Notes: a model not told the origin generated them from the letters alone. Positions 18,227 to 27,122 are shown, numbered from the stretch's first letter. The stretch: DNA of 64,000 bases from an uncultured Lactobacillus sp. (GCF_910589175.1 NZ_CAJURR010000007.1:1-64000); one strand, 5' to 3'. Numbers and translations: made by a program.

Positions 18227-18991
18227 TTATCTAGTAGTAATGTCTACATCCAATTCAATTGGACAGTGATCTGATCCCATAATGTTACTTAAAATCTTAG
18301 CATTAGTTAATTTATCTTCCAAATTATTCGATACTAGGAAGTAATCGAGTCTCCAGCCAAGATTTTCTGCCCGAGCTTCCTTATCACGATAGCTCCAATA
18401 AGTATACTTAGCTTCGTCTGGGTGGAAGTAACGGAAAGTATCAATAAAACCGGCATTTAATAATTCAGAAAATTCTTTTCTTTCAATACCAGTAAAACCT
18501 GGACGATGGTGGTTATCATCTGGTTCAGCTAAATCGATTCTTTCATGAGCGACACTCATATCTCCGCCAATAATGACTGGCTTGTATTGCATTAATTTAG
18601 TAACATAATTTCTAAAAGTTTGTGCCCATAATTCTCTAAAGTCTAATCTTTGAAGCTTTTCTCCTGAAAATGGTACTTGAACATTAATAAAGTAAAAGTT
18701 TGAAAACTCTAAAGTAATACTTCTTCCTTCACCATCAACTTCTGGAACACCGAAGCCATTAGCCACAGTAATTGGTTTTTCTTTTGTAAATACTGCAGTT
18801 CCGGCATAACCCTTTCTTTCAGCATAATTCCAATATTGATAGTATCCAGGTAGATCTACTGATAGTTCATCTGGATGAAGCCGTGTATCTTGTATTCCAA
18901 AAATATCTGCATCTAAGTCCATAAAAGTATTAACAAAACCATGACGTAAAGCGGCCCGGAAGCCATTTACATTCCAAGACATAAATTTCAT
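18227..18991 (-). CDS. Exonuclease III / AP endonuclease homologue with altered active site
   Basis: A 254-residue protein of the ExoA/Xth family: MKFMSWNVNGFRA at the start, then GYAGTAVFTK, GWRLDYFLVS and SDHCPIE. I use ATG 18991, preceded by AAGAAG. An upstream ATG adds seven non-family residues. Compared with B. subtilis ExoA from memory, three active-site positions differ. The metal ligand in LQETK is Asp35 (IQDTR), the YTPN tyrosine is Gln105 (VQVPFSG), and GDLN is GDMS (Ser146 for Asn). Asn7, Asp144 and the C-terminal Asp-His are kept. Repair activity may be reduced or changed, and a canonical paralogue may exist elsewhere. Confidence 0.85.
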   Translation of the reverse strand: MKFMSWNVNGFRAALRHGFVNTFMDLDADIFGIQDTRLHPDELSVDLPGYYQYWNYAERKGYAGTAVFTKEKPITVANGFGVPEVDGEGRSITLEFSNFYFINVQVPFSGEKLQRLDFRELWAQTFRNYVTKLMQYKPVIIGGDMSVAHERIDLAEPDDNHHRPGFTGIERKEFSELLNAGFIDTFRYFHPDEAKYTYWSYRDKEARAENLGWRLDYFLVSNNLEDKLTNAKILSNIMGSDHCPIELDVDITTR

Positions 18992-19077
18992 AATAATTCT
19001 TCTTTCCATCACAAAATAATAGGTCTTATCAACTCAATTGTACAAACTTAATTCTCATAGATGAAATATTTCGACCT

Positions 19078-19110
19078 AAAAAATCGGATTAACTATTTAA
19101 GCTAATCCGA
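19078..19110 (-). terminator. Terminator of the small membrane protein gene
   Basis: The stem TCGGATTA / TAATCCGA is followed on the minus strand by six T, just behind the stop at 19118. Confidence 0.85.
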
Positions 19111-19117
19111 TCTTTTC

Positions 19118-19462
19118 TTATCTTGTTTTTAAATGCCAAACAAAGAATCCAATTCCAATAATTAATGCTAGAATTCCGGTCCAAATCAAACCAGCATATA
19201 AGCCACCAAAAATTCCGAGAATTCCGGCAACAATCATCATTGCTAACCCAGCAATATCACCGCCTAACCCCTCACTATTTTCAGTTGAAACATAAACAAT
19301 ACCGCTGGCCATAAACAGACCACAAAGGAGAACTCCAATAATTCCTGCTACCATATTTTTCTCAGCAATTATTCCCAAGAATCCACCTAATAGCCCCTGA
19401 ATAAATAGCCAAACTGAATAGACAATCATTAAAATTCCAATTACTAATTTCGTAACTCTCAT
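19118..19462 (-). CDS. DUF308-like small integral membrane protein
   Basis: A 114-residue protein with four predicted membrane helices, starting MRVTKLVIGILMIVYSVWLF. I choose ATG 19462 because GAAGAGGAG stands directly before it. The longer frame would translate the binding site. Glycine-rich repeated helices (GGIAGLAMMIVAGILGIFGG-like) resemble DUF308/HdeD-type proteins. The function is unknown. It has its own terminator and no operon partners. Confidence 0.75.
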   Translation of the reverse strand: MRVTKLVIGILMIVYSVWLFIQGLLGGFLGIIAEKNMVAGIIGVLLCGLFMASGIVYVSTENSEGLGGDIAGLAMMIVAGILGIFGGLYAGLIWTGILALIIGIGFFVWHLKTR

Positions 19463-19565
19463 AAAAAACTCCTCTTCTTTCACCTATAAGTTAATATACT
19501 TAGACAGAATATTCAAAATTTTTGATACAATACTTCTATGCTACAAATGAAAGACGCAAAGTATT

Positions 19566-19781
19566 ATGAGAATATTTGAGTTTATTGGACTAACCATTTA
19601 TTTAGTATTAATTGTCATCTTAATAATTCGCCAAGTTAATGTAAGTCGTAATTTTAGAAATAATAAAATTGATGAAGAAACACATCAGAAATTAACTAAA
19701 AGAAACACAATTTTATTAGTTATAGTAGGTATTCTGCTGATTTTATTTTTATATACACCCTTTAAAATTTTGATTTTTTAG
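19566..19781 (+). CDS. Small membrane protein, 71 residues, unknown
   Basis: Two hydrophobic helices (about residues 5-22 and 48-70) flank a charged linker (NVSRNFRNNKIDEETHQKLTKRN). The topology is clear but no family is recognised. The upstream ribosome binding site is weak. It lies 42 bp before the histidine phosphatase gene in the same direction and may share its transcript. Confidence 0.65.
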   Translation: MRIFEFIGLTIYLVLIVILIIRQVNVSRNFRNNKIDEETHQKLTKRNTILLVIVGILLILFLYTPFKILIF

Positions 19782-19823
19782 ATTTGTTATAATGTGAATT
19801 AGTGTTATTCAAGGAGCTTTCAA

Positions 19824-20474
19824 ATGAAAAGAATTTATATTGTTCGTCATGGTCAAACTTATATTAACCGCTACGATAAAATGCAAGGTTGGTGTGACAC
19901 ACCCCTAACTGATGAAGGAATTCAAGGTGCAAAAGATGCTGGGAAAGCCTTGAGTGAAGTTCCTTTTGATATCGCTATCTCAAGTGATTTAAAGAGAGCT
20001 AGCGATACTTGCGATTATATCATTAATGAAAACTGTAACCGAGATGAGTTGCAACACATTGCAACACCATTTTTTAGAGAACAATTCTATGGCTTCTTTG
20101 AAGGGATGAATTCAGACGAAGCATGGCGGATGATTGGTGGCCCTCACGGTTATCCAAGACGAGATGAATTACTTAAAGAAGTGGATATCAACACTATTAA
20201 GGATTACATGAAAGAAGCAGATCCATATCACGAAGCTGAAAATGCAAAAGAATACTGGAATCGCGTTGATAAAGGCTTTGATTTAATCAGCCAATTAGAT
20301 GGAGCTGAAAATATTCTTCTTGTTACCCATGGCTTTACAATCAGAAGTATTGTTTCTCGCTTTGCTCCTGGAGAATATAATCTAGCCCATGGTCCAAGAA
20401 ATGCATCAATTACAATTATGAATATGTCCGATAATGATATAAAGATTACTTCTTACAATAAAATGTCAGTCTAG
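19824..20474 (+). CDS. Histidine phosphatase family protein (phosphoglycerate-mutase-like)
   Basis: A 216-residue protein with the catalytic RHGQT near residue 8 and the second His in LVTHGFTIRS. The phosphate-pocket arginine in SSDLKRASDTC is also present. It belongs to the broad GpmB/CobC-like branch, which includes many phosphatases of small metabolites. The substrate cannot be assigned. The insertion FREQFYGFFEGMNSDEAWRM carries the usual catalytic Glu region. AAGGAG stands at proper spacing before the ATG. Confidence 0.88.
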   Translation: MKRIYIVRHGQTYINRYDKMQGWCDTPLTDEGIQGAKDAGKALSEVPFDIAISSDLKRASDTCDYIINENCNRDELQHIATPFFREQFYGFFEGMNSDEAWRMIGGPHGYPRRDELLKEVDINTIKDYMKEADPYHEAENAKEYWNRVDKGFDLISQLDGAENILLVTHGFTIRSIVSRFAPGEYNLAHGPRNASITIMNMSDNDIKITSYNKMSV

Positions 20475-20475
20475 T

Positions 20476-20511
20476 AAAAAAAGGCTTATCCGCAATGAGA
20501 TAAGCCTTTTT
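20476..20511 (+). terminator. Bidirectional terminator
   Basis: AAAAAGGCTTATC / GATAAGCCTTTTT between the phosphatase and the convergent ABC permease. Confidence 0.9.
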
Positions 20512-20512
20512 G

Positions 20513-22375
20513 TTAATCTTCTTTTTGTAAAACAATATGTTGATATAAAACTACTGTTAGTAAGTAATAAAGTATGTAAAGTACGCCGAAAATAGTAAAT
20601 GGAATCCACAATTTATCATAGGTATTCATCCCTAAAATAGACTTGAATAATTGAAGTCCAAATAAAACGTCAACTACTCCTAAGGCCGCAGGTAAAGCAA
20701 ATAAAATTCCAATTTCTTTTGCAATAGATGCTTTTAAGAGGATCTTTCTTGTTCCAACCTTCCAAAGCATTTGATATCTTGGTTTATCGCTATTTGCTCC
20801 AGATAAAACTTTAAACATTAATGTTGAAGCAAGCATTGCTAAAAATGCTAGTCCTAAGAAGAAGCCCATGAATTCAAAGCCAGAAGTCATACTTGAAACT
20901 AAGCGATATTGAGCTGATTTAGAGTTAGATAGATTTATGTTAACTGCGTCTTTATCGACTTCTGGTGAACTCATCATTTGAGTTGCTGATAAGTTTTGGA
21001 GTTTCTCAATATTATTAAAGTTACTTCTAAAATTGTTAACTCTTAAAAGCTCAATTCTATTTACTTTAGCCTTAACTTGATTGTATTGAGTTTCGGGTAC
21101 AACTTTAGCTTGAGCATCAATATATGGAGTTAAAGACACTAGCTGATATTGTGCTTCATTAGCATCAGTCTTATTCTTAAAATCACTTACCTTAATACGT
21201 CTAGTATCATAATGATTCATATCGTTTTTTCTCGAATAATGTTGATACATGATCTGATTATTCTTGATTTGATTTTCTGGAATATAAAGTACTCTAGTTT
21301 TTTCTTTTCCTTTACCCTCTACTACCATCTTATAGTTAAACGTTGTAGTAGACTTCACAGAAACTTTCTTTAATTGATTATCTACTTTTTTATTATGACC
21401 ATACAGAACTACATCATAATAGGTACTTTGCATTGACTGTTCAGTCATATTATTAAAGTTCAAACCAACTGTAATTGCTCCTAAAGCAAGAGCAAATAAT
21501 AAGGAGACAGTAGATAAAATTCGAGTATAATCACTTAATCTAAACTTAAGTTGTCCTAAAGTGAAGGAATGTAATTTTTTATATTTGTAAGCTAAATTCT
21601 TACGAAGTAAATCAATAATTGCTGTAAAGAAGGAATCAAAAGTAAAGTAAGAACCAAAAACGATTGTAAAGAAGGCTATTGGAATAGTTTTTGTCCCTAA
21701 TTTTGCTGCATGCATCATTGCCCAATAACCAAGAGCAAGTAACGCAACTCCTAAAACTGCTTCAATAAATTTCCATAATTTATTTCTATGTAATTTAACT
21801 GGTTTTTGATCTTCATGAAGTAAGTTAATCACATTTGACTTAACTAATTTATGACGGTTCCAAAAAGCAGCTAAGAAAAATAGAATTGCAAAGAAAGCTA
21901 TTGTCCAAAGTAAAGCTGGTAAGTAAAAGCCAACAAATTTATGGATTTGCAATCCCAGTTGGGAAATCAACACACTGGAAACTCCCTGTGTTAAGCCAAC
22001 CCCTAAGACTGTACCCAATAAGGTAGCTAATAAGCCAACAACAAGAGTTTCGGTAAAAATTAATCTTCCAATTTTGCTTGTTCTAGCTCCTAACATCATA
22101 TACATTCCATAATCTTTTTGTCTCATACTGAGCAAAAAACTATTGGCATATACAATATAAACAAAAGTAATAATAGCAAGTAATGCAATACCAAACCCAA
22201 AAACAATTTGGGTAATTTTAAAAGCAATACTTAATGAGCCTTTTAAAAAAGCTGGATTTGTAGCTAGAGTCATAAACATATAAAAAATTGCACTAGCAAA
22301 AGTTAAGCCTGAAAAAAGAACTAAATAGTCTTTGAACCGGCTTTTAATTCCGGTTAATGATAATTTCCAAAGCAT
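20513..22375 (-). CDS. ABC transporter permease, BceB/FtsX type
   Basis: A 620-residue permease with about ten membrane helices. An N-terminal FtsX unit has SFLLSMRQKDYGMYMMLGAR. A large extracytoplasmic segment (about residues 310-490, polar, with ENQIKNNQIMYQHYSRKND) follows, then a second four-helix block. This is the BceB arrangement seen in exporters or sensors of cell-wall peptide antibiotics. Its ATPase lies upstream with a 19-bp gap. No two-component system of the BceRS type is adjacent, so the drug-resistance role is inference. Confidence 0.88.
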   Translation of the reverse strand: MLWKLSLTGIKSRFKDYLVLFSGLTFASAIFYMFMTLATNPAFLKGSLSIAFKITQIVFGFGIALLAIITFVYIVYANSFLLSMRQKDYGMYMMLGARTSKIGRLIFTETLVVGLLATLLGTVLGVGLTQGVSSVLISQLGLQIHKFVGFYLPALLWTIAFFAILFFLAAFWNRHKLVKSNVINLLHEDQKPVKLHRNKLWKFIEAVLGVALLALGYWAMMHAAKLGTKTIPIAFFTIVFGSYFTFDSFFTAIIDLLRKNLAYKYKKLHSFTLGQLKFRLSDYTRILSTVSLLFALALGAITVGLNFNNMTEQSMQSTYYDVVLYGHNKKVDNQLKKVSVKSTTTFNYKMVVEGKGKEKTRVLYIPENQIKNNQIMYQHYSRKNDMNHYDTRRIKVSDFKNKTDANEAQYQLVSLTPYIDAQAKVVPETQYNQVKAKVNRIELLRVNNFRSNFNNIEKLQNLSATQMMSSPEVDKDAVNINLSNSKSAQYRLVSSMTSGFEFMGFFLGLAFLAMLASTLMFKVLSGANSDKPRYQMLWKVGTRKILLKASIAKEIGILFALPAALGVVDVLFGLQLFKSILGMNTYDKLWIPFTIFGVLYILYYLLTVVLYQHIVLQKED

Positions 22376-22394
22376 AATTATTTCCTTTCTATTC

Positions 22395-23141
22395 TTAACG
22401 TCTACCTAATTCAGCAATAATTTCTTGATAAAATTCTTCTCTACTTTTACCATCTTTTTTAATTTCTTTGCCGATCTTACCATCTTTAATGAAAAGAATT
22501 CGACTAGCATATGAAGCGGAATATGGATCGTGCGTAACCATTAAGATGGAAACTTTATCATTTTCATTTAGCCCCTTCATTGTTTCAAGTAATTCAGTCG
22601 CACTTTTTGAATCAAGTGCCCCAGTTGGTTCATCTCCATAAAGAATAGCTGGTTCATGAACCAAGGCACGCGCTGCTGCAACACGTTGTTTTTGTCCACC
22701 AGAGATTTCTGCTGGATATTTATTTAAAATATGATCAATTCCTAGTCGCTTAGCAATTTTATCCACTTTAGGATTAATTTGACTGCTCTTCACATTTTGA
22801 AGTGAAAGAGGAAGAGCAATATTTTCACGATTTGTTAGATTTTCTAATAGGTTAAAATCTTGAAAAATAAAACCAATTTCTTGACCGCGGAAATCTGCCA
22901 TTTGATTTTTATTTAAGCCAGTAATATCACGACCATTAATGTATACATTTCCAGTTGTAGGTTGATCTAATGTAGATAAAATATTTAACAAAGTGGTTTT
23001 ACCAGAACCAGATGCACCCATGATTCCAACAAATTCACCACGTTCCACATCAAAGCTAACGCCCTTTAAAGCTTGGTATTGTTTTTCACCTTTTTTACCG
23101 TAAGTCTTAGTAATATTTTGCACTTGAACTACTTCACTCAT
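22395..23141 (-). CDS. ABC transporter ATP-binding protein, BceA/MacB type
   Basis: A 248-residue ATPase with Walker A GASGSGKTTLLN, Q-loop FIFQDFNLL, signature EISGGQKQRVAAARAL and Walker B ILYGDEPTGALDS followed by MVTHDP. These are typical of the MacB/BceA/LolD group that partners FtsX-like permeases. It is the first gene of the pair and has two inverted repeats in its promoter region. Confidence 0.92.
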   Translation of the reverse strand: MSEVVQVQNITKTYGKKGEKQYQALKGVSFDVERGEFVGIMGASGSGKTTLLNILSTLDQPTTGNVYINGRDITGLNKNQMADFRGQEIGFIFQDFNLLENLTNRENIALPLSLQNVKSSQINPKVDKIAKRLGIDHILNKYPAEISGGQKQRVAAARALVHEPAILYGDEPTGALDSKSATELLETMKGLNENDKVSILMVTHDPYSASYASRILFIKDGKIGKEIKKDGKSREEFYQEIIAELGRR

Positions 23142-23159
23142 TTTGACTCCTCTTTTCGT

Positions 23160-23205
23160 TATAGTGTATTACGTACCTGTTACACTATATAATACAGACA
23201 GTATT
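23160..23205 (-). promoter_or_regulatory. Operator candidates of the BceAB-type genes
   Basis: TATAGTGTA (23160-23168) and TACACTATA (23181-23189) are perfect 9-bp inverted arms 12 bases apart. A second inverted repeat, AATAC / GTATT, spans 23191-23205. Both lie 19-64 bases upstream of the ATPase start, where a repressor would act. GntR/YtrA- or TetR-type regulators bind sites of this shape. Confidence 0.5.
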
Positions 23206-23251
23206 AAAAAAAGTAAAGCCTGTTTTTCAATTTTTTCATCTTTTCTTCTTG

Positions 23252-23257
23252 TATAAT
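23252..23257 (+). promoter_or_regulatory. Promoter -10 of the leader-permease transcript
   Basis: A consensus TATAAT lies 41 bases before the leader ATG. No good -35 is seen, only T-rich sequence. Confidence 0.5.
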
Positions 23258-23298
23258 AGAAAACGATGTTATAAGTAAAATATGAAATGAGGTATAGA

Positions 23299-23343
23299 AT
23301 GCAGGGAAGCTACTTCTTCAACCCGCCTCCTAAATTTAAGTAA
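23299..23343 (+). CDS. 14-residue leader peptide with Pro-Pro-Pro
   Basis: ATG to TAA encodes MQGSYFFNPPPKFK. A ribosome binding site ATGAGG stands six bases before the ATG. The Pro codons (23323-23331) lie inside CCTCCTAAA (23326-23334), which is the exact complement of TTTAGGAGG (23366-23374), the ribosome binding site region of the amino-acid permease. A ribosome paused on the prolines would cover the first strand and free the second. Consecutive prolines are the classic EF-P-dependent pause. The design resembles translation attenuation leaders such as ermC. I do not recognise this leader from any described family. Confidence 0.6.
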   Translation: MQGSYFFNPPPKFK

Positions 23344-23374
23344 ATGATAATAGTATAGGAGTTTTTTTAGGAGG
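23326..23374 (+). promoter_or_regulatory. Predicted helix hiding the permease ribosome binding site
   Basis: Nine contiguous base pairs join 23326-23334 to 23366-23374 across a 31-nt loop. The second strand holds AGGAGG, seven bases before the TTG start of the permease. Confidence 0.55.
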
Positions 23375-23381
23375 AAAATTT

Positions 23382-24824
23382 TTGGATACTTTTGATGAGG
23401 CACAAAAACGTAAAAAACTAACCTGGCCCGTGATTGCCTTAATGGACTTTGTTACAGTTATTGGTTTTGATGACATTATCTATAACTTTCAAAATCAAGG
23501 ATTAGCTGTAGTTAGTGACTGGATATTACTGTTAATTTTATTTGTAGTTCCATATGAATTAATTGTCGGACAACTAGGGGCTACTTTTTCAGATGATGGT
23601 GGAGGTTTATCTTCTTGGCTAAGACACACCTCTGGCGATCGAATGGGCTATATTACAGCTTGGTGTTATTGGGTAGTTTCATTGCCTTACTTGGTTGATG
23701 TAGCAAATTCAACGGTTGTTTCTTTTGCATGGCTTTTTAAAGGACATGCATTAAGTGACAAGGAAATGAGTAATTGGGCTTTTGCTTTATTTACAGCAAT
23801 CATTTTTGTCATCTTTATCTTCTTCCAACACCGCTTTGCTAACTCGCTACAATGGTTATCGATCATTGGTGGTGGTGCAATGTTCATTATGACAATTCTT
23901 TTTGTAATTATGACAATTGTATATTTAGGTGAAGGCCGTAGAATTGCTACGCAGCCATTCCACTTTAAGAACTTCTTGCCAACGTTTGATATGAAATTCT
24001 TAATGTCATTAGGTTTATTGATTTTTGCCATGAATGGAGCTGAATTTGTTGCTCCTTACGTTACTGAAATGAAAGATGGCCCTAAGAATTTCCCTAAAGC
24101 AATGTACATGCTAGCAATCATGACTGGATTTTTAACTATTTTTGGTTCCTTTGCATTGGGCGTATTCTTTAATGCACATCACTTACCAGATGACTTAAAA
24201 ATGAATGGTTCCTACTATGCTTTTCAAGCAATGGGAGAAAAATTCGGAATGGGTAAATTCTTCTTATATACTTTCATTATTACCCAAGCTCTCTACATGC
24301 TTGCCCAACTAGCTGTTTTAGTAGATGGCGGAGCTAGAATTTTCCTATCAGACACTGCTAAAAAATATCTACCCAAGCAATTAACTAAGACTGATAAAAA
24401 TGGTCTACCAATTAATGGTTACTGGCTAACAACTGGAATTTGCTCAGTTTTACTATTTTTAAGTGCTACTCTTCCTTCAGTTAATGACATTTTCAATCAA
24501 TTACTTAATTTAAACGGAATTGTATCACCATATGTTACCGGTCTACTCTTCTGGGCCTTTATTAAGATCAGACTTCACCCAGAAAAATTCCCATCACAAT
24601 ATGTATTTATCAAGAACAAAACCTTCGCTGTTATTGTTGGTTGGTGGTGTTTAATCATTACAGTTACCGGTGCAACTTTTGGAATCGTTCCAATTGATGC
24701 AAAAGCTGGCTCAGCTACTTGGTGGCATATGTTAATCCTAAACATTGTCGAACCTCTTTTAATGATTGGATTAGGAATTGTTTTACCATTAATTGCTAAG
24801 TGGCAAAGATCAAAGGAAAATTAA
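23382..24824 (+). CDS. APC-family amino-acid permease
   Basis: A 480-residue transporter with about 12 membrane helices and APC-superfamily character (DFVTVIGFDDIIYNFQNQG near the N-terminus, GAEFVAPYVTEMKDGPKNFPKA in the middle). The start is TTG, supported by AGGAGG seven bases upstream. It resembles the glutamate/GABA antiporter branch, but the substrate is not certain. Expression is probably controlled by the upstream Pro-rich leader. It is monocistronic and ends at a clear terminator. Confidence 0.85.
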   Translation: MDTFDEAQKRKKLTWPVIALMDFVTVIGFDDIIYNFQNQGLAVVSDWILLLILFVVPYELIVGQLGATFSDDGGGLSSWLRHTSGDRMGYITAWCYWVVSLPYLVDVANSTVVSFAWLFKGHALSDKEMSNWAFALFTAIIFVIFIFFQHRFANSLQWLSIIGGGAMFIMTILFVIMTIVYLGEGRRIATQPFHFKNFLPTFDMKFLMSLGLLIFAMNGAEFVAPYVTEMKDGPKNFPKAMYMLAIMTGFLTIFGSFALGVFFNAHHLPDDLKMNGSYYAFQAMGEKFGMGKFFLYTFIITQALYMLAQLAVLVDGGARIFLSDTAKKYLPKQLTKTDKNGLPINGYWLTTGICSVLLFLSATLPSVNDIFNQLLNLNGIVSPYVTGLLFWAFIKIRLHPEKFPSQYVFIKNKTFAVIVGWWCLIITVTGATFGIVPIDAKAGSATWWHMLILNIVEPLLMIGLGIVLPLIAKWQRSKEN

Positions 24825-24835
24825 TCTATAACATA

Positions 24836-24884
24836 AAAATGCTATTGACTCTCGGTATATGTACTTGAGCCAATAGCATTTTTT
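24836..24884 (+). terminator. Bidirectional terminator
   Basis: AAAAATGCTATTG / CAATAGCATTTTTT between the permease and the convergent ABC-2 operon. Confidence 0.85.
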
Positions 24885-24899
24885 ATTTATTGCAATTAA

Positions 24900-25619
24900 T
24901 TATCGTTCTTGCCTTCTAGAGAAAAATATCTTAGTACTTAATAAACAAACTAGATACCAAACTAAAATTTTGATTAATAAAATTAACATATCTTGATTAA
25001 AAAAACTATTTGCCTCTATCCAATCTATTAAATTACTAATTGGAAGTAGTTCTGCAAAAAATTTTAACCAAGTAGGATATTCACTTACTGGAATAATCAT
25101 TCCAGCTAAAATAATCAAACTACCCGTTACAATATTAGAAAGCCAGTAAGGATTCTCTTTTTTCATTCCCCATACAGCACAAAAATAAGCTAAGAGAACA
25201 CTTATAAAGATTTCAAAGGGTAAAGCAAGAAAAAGCCTAGGAATAATATTTACTTTATTAAGCACTATTAAACCTATTACTCCCAAAAGAATTGTTTCCA
25301 GAGAAAGGACAACTGCCGCAATTACAAATTTTACTAGCCAATAGTTTTTAAAAGTAGGTCTAATTGAAAAAATATCGTCCAGTAAATTAATATTTTGATC
25401 ATAAACTGTGGACGCTACCACAATGCCAGTACCTGTAGAAATACCTGTAGTAATCACGCTTCCGACCAAAATACGAGAATAATCTTGACTCGCTCCAAAG
25501 GCAATCAACAAAAACATAATTAAGGATACTAATGGCAACAGTAAATAATTAACTAAAATCACGTTAACACTGTCAAAAGTTCCAATCGAACGTAGAGTAA
25601 CACGATAGGCAGCTTTCAA
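24900..25619 (-). CDS. ABC-2 type permease, second of pair
   Basis: A 239-residue membrane protein with about six helices and the ABC-2 fold (SGT-rich helix VITTGISTGTGIVVASTVYD, C-terminal pair near PTWLKFFAELLPISNLIDW). It overlaps the preceding permease by four bases (ATGA), so the two are translationally coupled and probably form a heterodimer. It is the last gene of the peptide/ABC operon. Confidence 0.85.
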   Translation of the reverse strand: MKAAYRVTLRSIGTFDSVNVILVNYLLLPLVSLIMFLLIAFGASQDYSRILVGSVITTGISTGTGIVVASTVYDQNINLLDDIFSIRPTFKNYWLVKFVIAAVVLSLETILLGVIGLIVLNKVNIIPRLFLALPFEIFISVLLAYFCAVWGMKKENPYWLSNIVTGSLIILAGMIIPVSEYPTWLKFFAELLPISNLIDWIEANSFFNQDMLILLIKILVWYLVCLLSTKIFFSRRQER

Positions 25620-26350
25620 AATATGCTCAATCTCCCCTCTTTAAAAGCTCGTTTAATTACAATATTAGTCATTAATTTAGATAAAACTCCAAAGACCACT
25701 ACAACTAAAATGTAGCTCATTATCCAATTCCATTGAATAGATTCATGATAGATAATCCTAATTGGTAAAGTTAACGGACTTAGCATTTGAAAAGGTTTGA
25801 TACTTATTCTAATTGCGTCTGGAATACTTAAAAGTCCAGATAAAAGCAAAATTGGTAATAATAAAAGCTGTTCATAAACAATTGCATTCTTGCTTAAAAC
25901 AAAAAATAAACTAATAAAATAGCTTAAAACTGCAGCTGCAATCCATAATAAGATGATCCCTACTAATAATTGAAAATCTAAGTAATTAACTGGCATTTTT
26001 AATAACCAAGCTTCTAATCCTGCTAAAGGAAAAGCAATTAAACCATACACAGAAGCTGGAATCAGAGTAGCCAGTAAAACTTTTTCTCTAGCTACACCAG
26101 TATTTAATAGATACGGTAGAGTCCCTTGAAATCTCTGAAAGCCTAATGCACCAGCACTAGTAGTACATGATGCCCATGTTCCCATTACTCCCGCAATTAA
26201 CCATTCTTTCCCGTTATAAGTTTGCAAAACATAGTGAGCCAAATATTCATAAAGTAGCATTGTAGTTGTTTCAATAATCACTAAATTTACAAAATAAGTA
26301 TTTTTTATATATAAACGTACTTGAAATAATGCTAATTTAATAAAAGACAT
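25616..26350 (-). CDS. ABC-2 type permease, first of pair
   Basis: A 244-residue membrane protein with about six helices (MSFIKLALFQVRLYIKNTYF at the start, GTWASCTTSAGALGFQRFQG in the ABC-2 core). It begins one base after the ATPase stop and overlaps the second permease. Pairs of short ABC-2 permeases with one ATPase occur in peptide-export and self-immunity systems (the SagGHI and LanFEG types), which fits the small peptide gene at the head of this operon. Confidence 0.85.
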   Translation of the reverse strand: MSFIKLALFQVRLYIKNTYFVNLVIIETTTMLLYEYLAHYVLQTYNGKEWLIAGVMGTWASCTTSAGALGFQRFQGTLPYLLNTGVAREKVLLATLIPASVYGLIAFPLAGLEAWLLKMPVNYLDFQLLVGIILLWIAAAVLSYFISLFFVLSKNAIVYEQLLLLPILLLSGLLSIPDAIRISIKPFQMLSPLTLPIRIIYHESIQWNWIMSYILVVVVFGVLSKLMTNIVIKRAFKEGRLSIF

Positions 26351-26351
26351 A

Positions 26352-27122
26352 CTACACCTGCCTTCTTTTCAACTGATCAGCTACTGCTAAATAGGCATCA
26401 GCTAAACTTGCATTATTTTCCACACCAGCAAATTTCTTTACTTCTTGAATTGACCCTTCAAAATGAATCATCCCACCGCCGATTAAAAAGATCCTATCAG
26501 CCAAGCTTTCAATATCTGACATGTTGTGACTAGTTAAAATAATACCTCGTTTTTCTGATGCTATTCTTTTAACTAATTGCCTAATCGAAATAACTGATTC
26601 AATATCTAAGCCTGCTGTTGGTTCGTCTAACATTAATATTTTGGGATGATTTACTAATCCACGAGCAATATGAAGTCGCTGCAACATGCCTTTAGAATAA
26701 GCAGATACTTTCTTTTCAGCTACATCGACTAAATTAACAGTTTTCAAAGCTTCTTGAACATTGCTTTTAATATTTCTTTCTTTAACACCTACGACTCGAG
26801 CAAAAAATTCTAAATTTTCTCTCGCAGTAGCGCCGTAATAAAATCCACGATCACCACCAAAAACAATACCCATCTTCTTCCTAGCTTTTCGTGGATACTT
26901 AATCAGATCCACACCCTCAACTTCAACTTGTCCTGAAGTAGGAACTAAGTAATTAGAAATGGATTTAATGAGTGTTGTTTTGCCAGCTCCATTTGGTCCA
27001 ACAAAAGAAATTACTTCTCCTGCATGTAACTCAAAACTAATATTTTTTATTGCATGAAAAGTTTTTTTCTTATCTTTATAATCACGTGTAATGTTGTCAG
27101 CTTTAAATATAGTATTTGTCAT
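26352..27122 (-). CDS. ABC transporter ATP-binding protein of the peptide operon
   Basis: A 256-residue ATPase with Walker A GPNGAGKTTLIK, signature AYSKGMLQRLHIARG and Walker B ILMLDEPTAGLDIES, then LTSHNMSD. It belongs to the DrrA/CcmA-like ABC-2 class. Its start lies 20 bases inside the end of the preceding reading frame. That coupling would require the upstream frame to be translated to its end, which the frameshift at 28012-28017 would disturb. Confidence 0.92.
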   Translation of the reverse strand: MTNTIFKADNITRDYKDKKKTFHAIKNISFELHAGEVISFVGPNGAGKTTLIKSISNYLVPTSGQVEVEGVDLIKYPRKARKKMGIVFGGDRGFYYGATARENLEFFARVVGVKERNIKSNVQEALKTVNLVDVAEKKVSAYSKGMLQRLHIARGLVNHPKILMLDEPTAGLDIESVISIRQLVKRIASEKRGIILTSHNMSDIESLADRIFLIGGGMIHFEGSIQEVKKFAGVENNASLADAYLAVADQLKRRQV

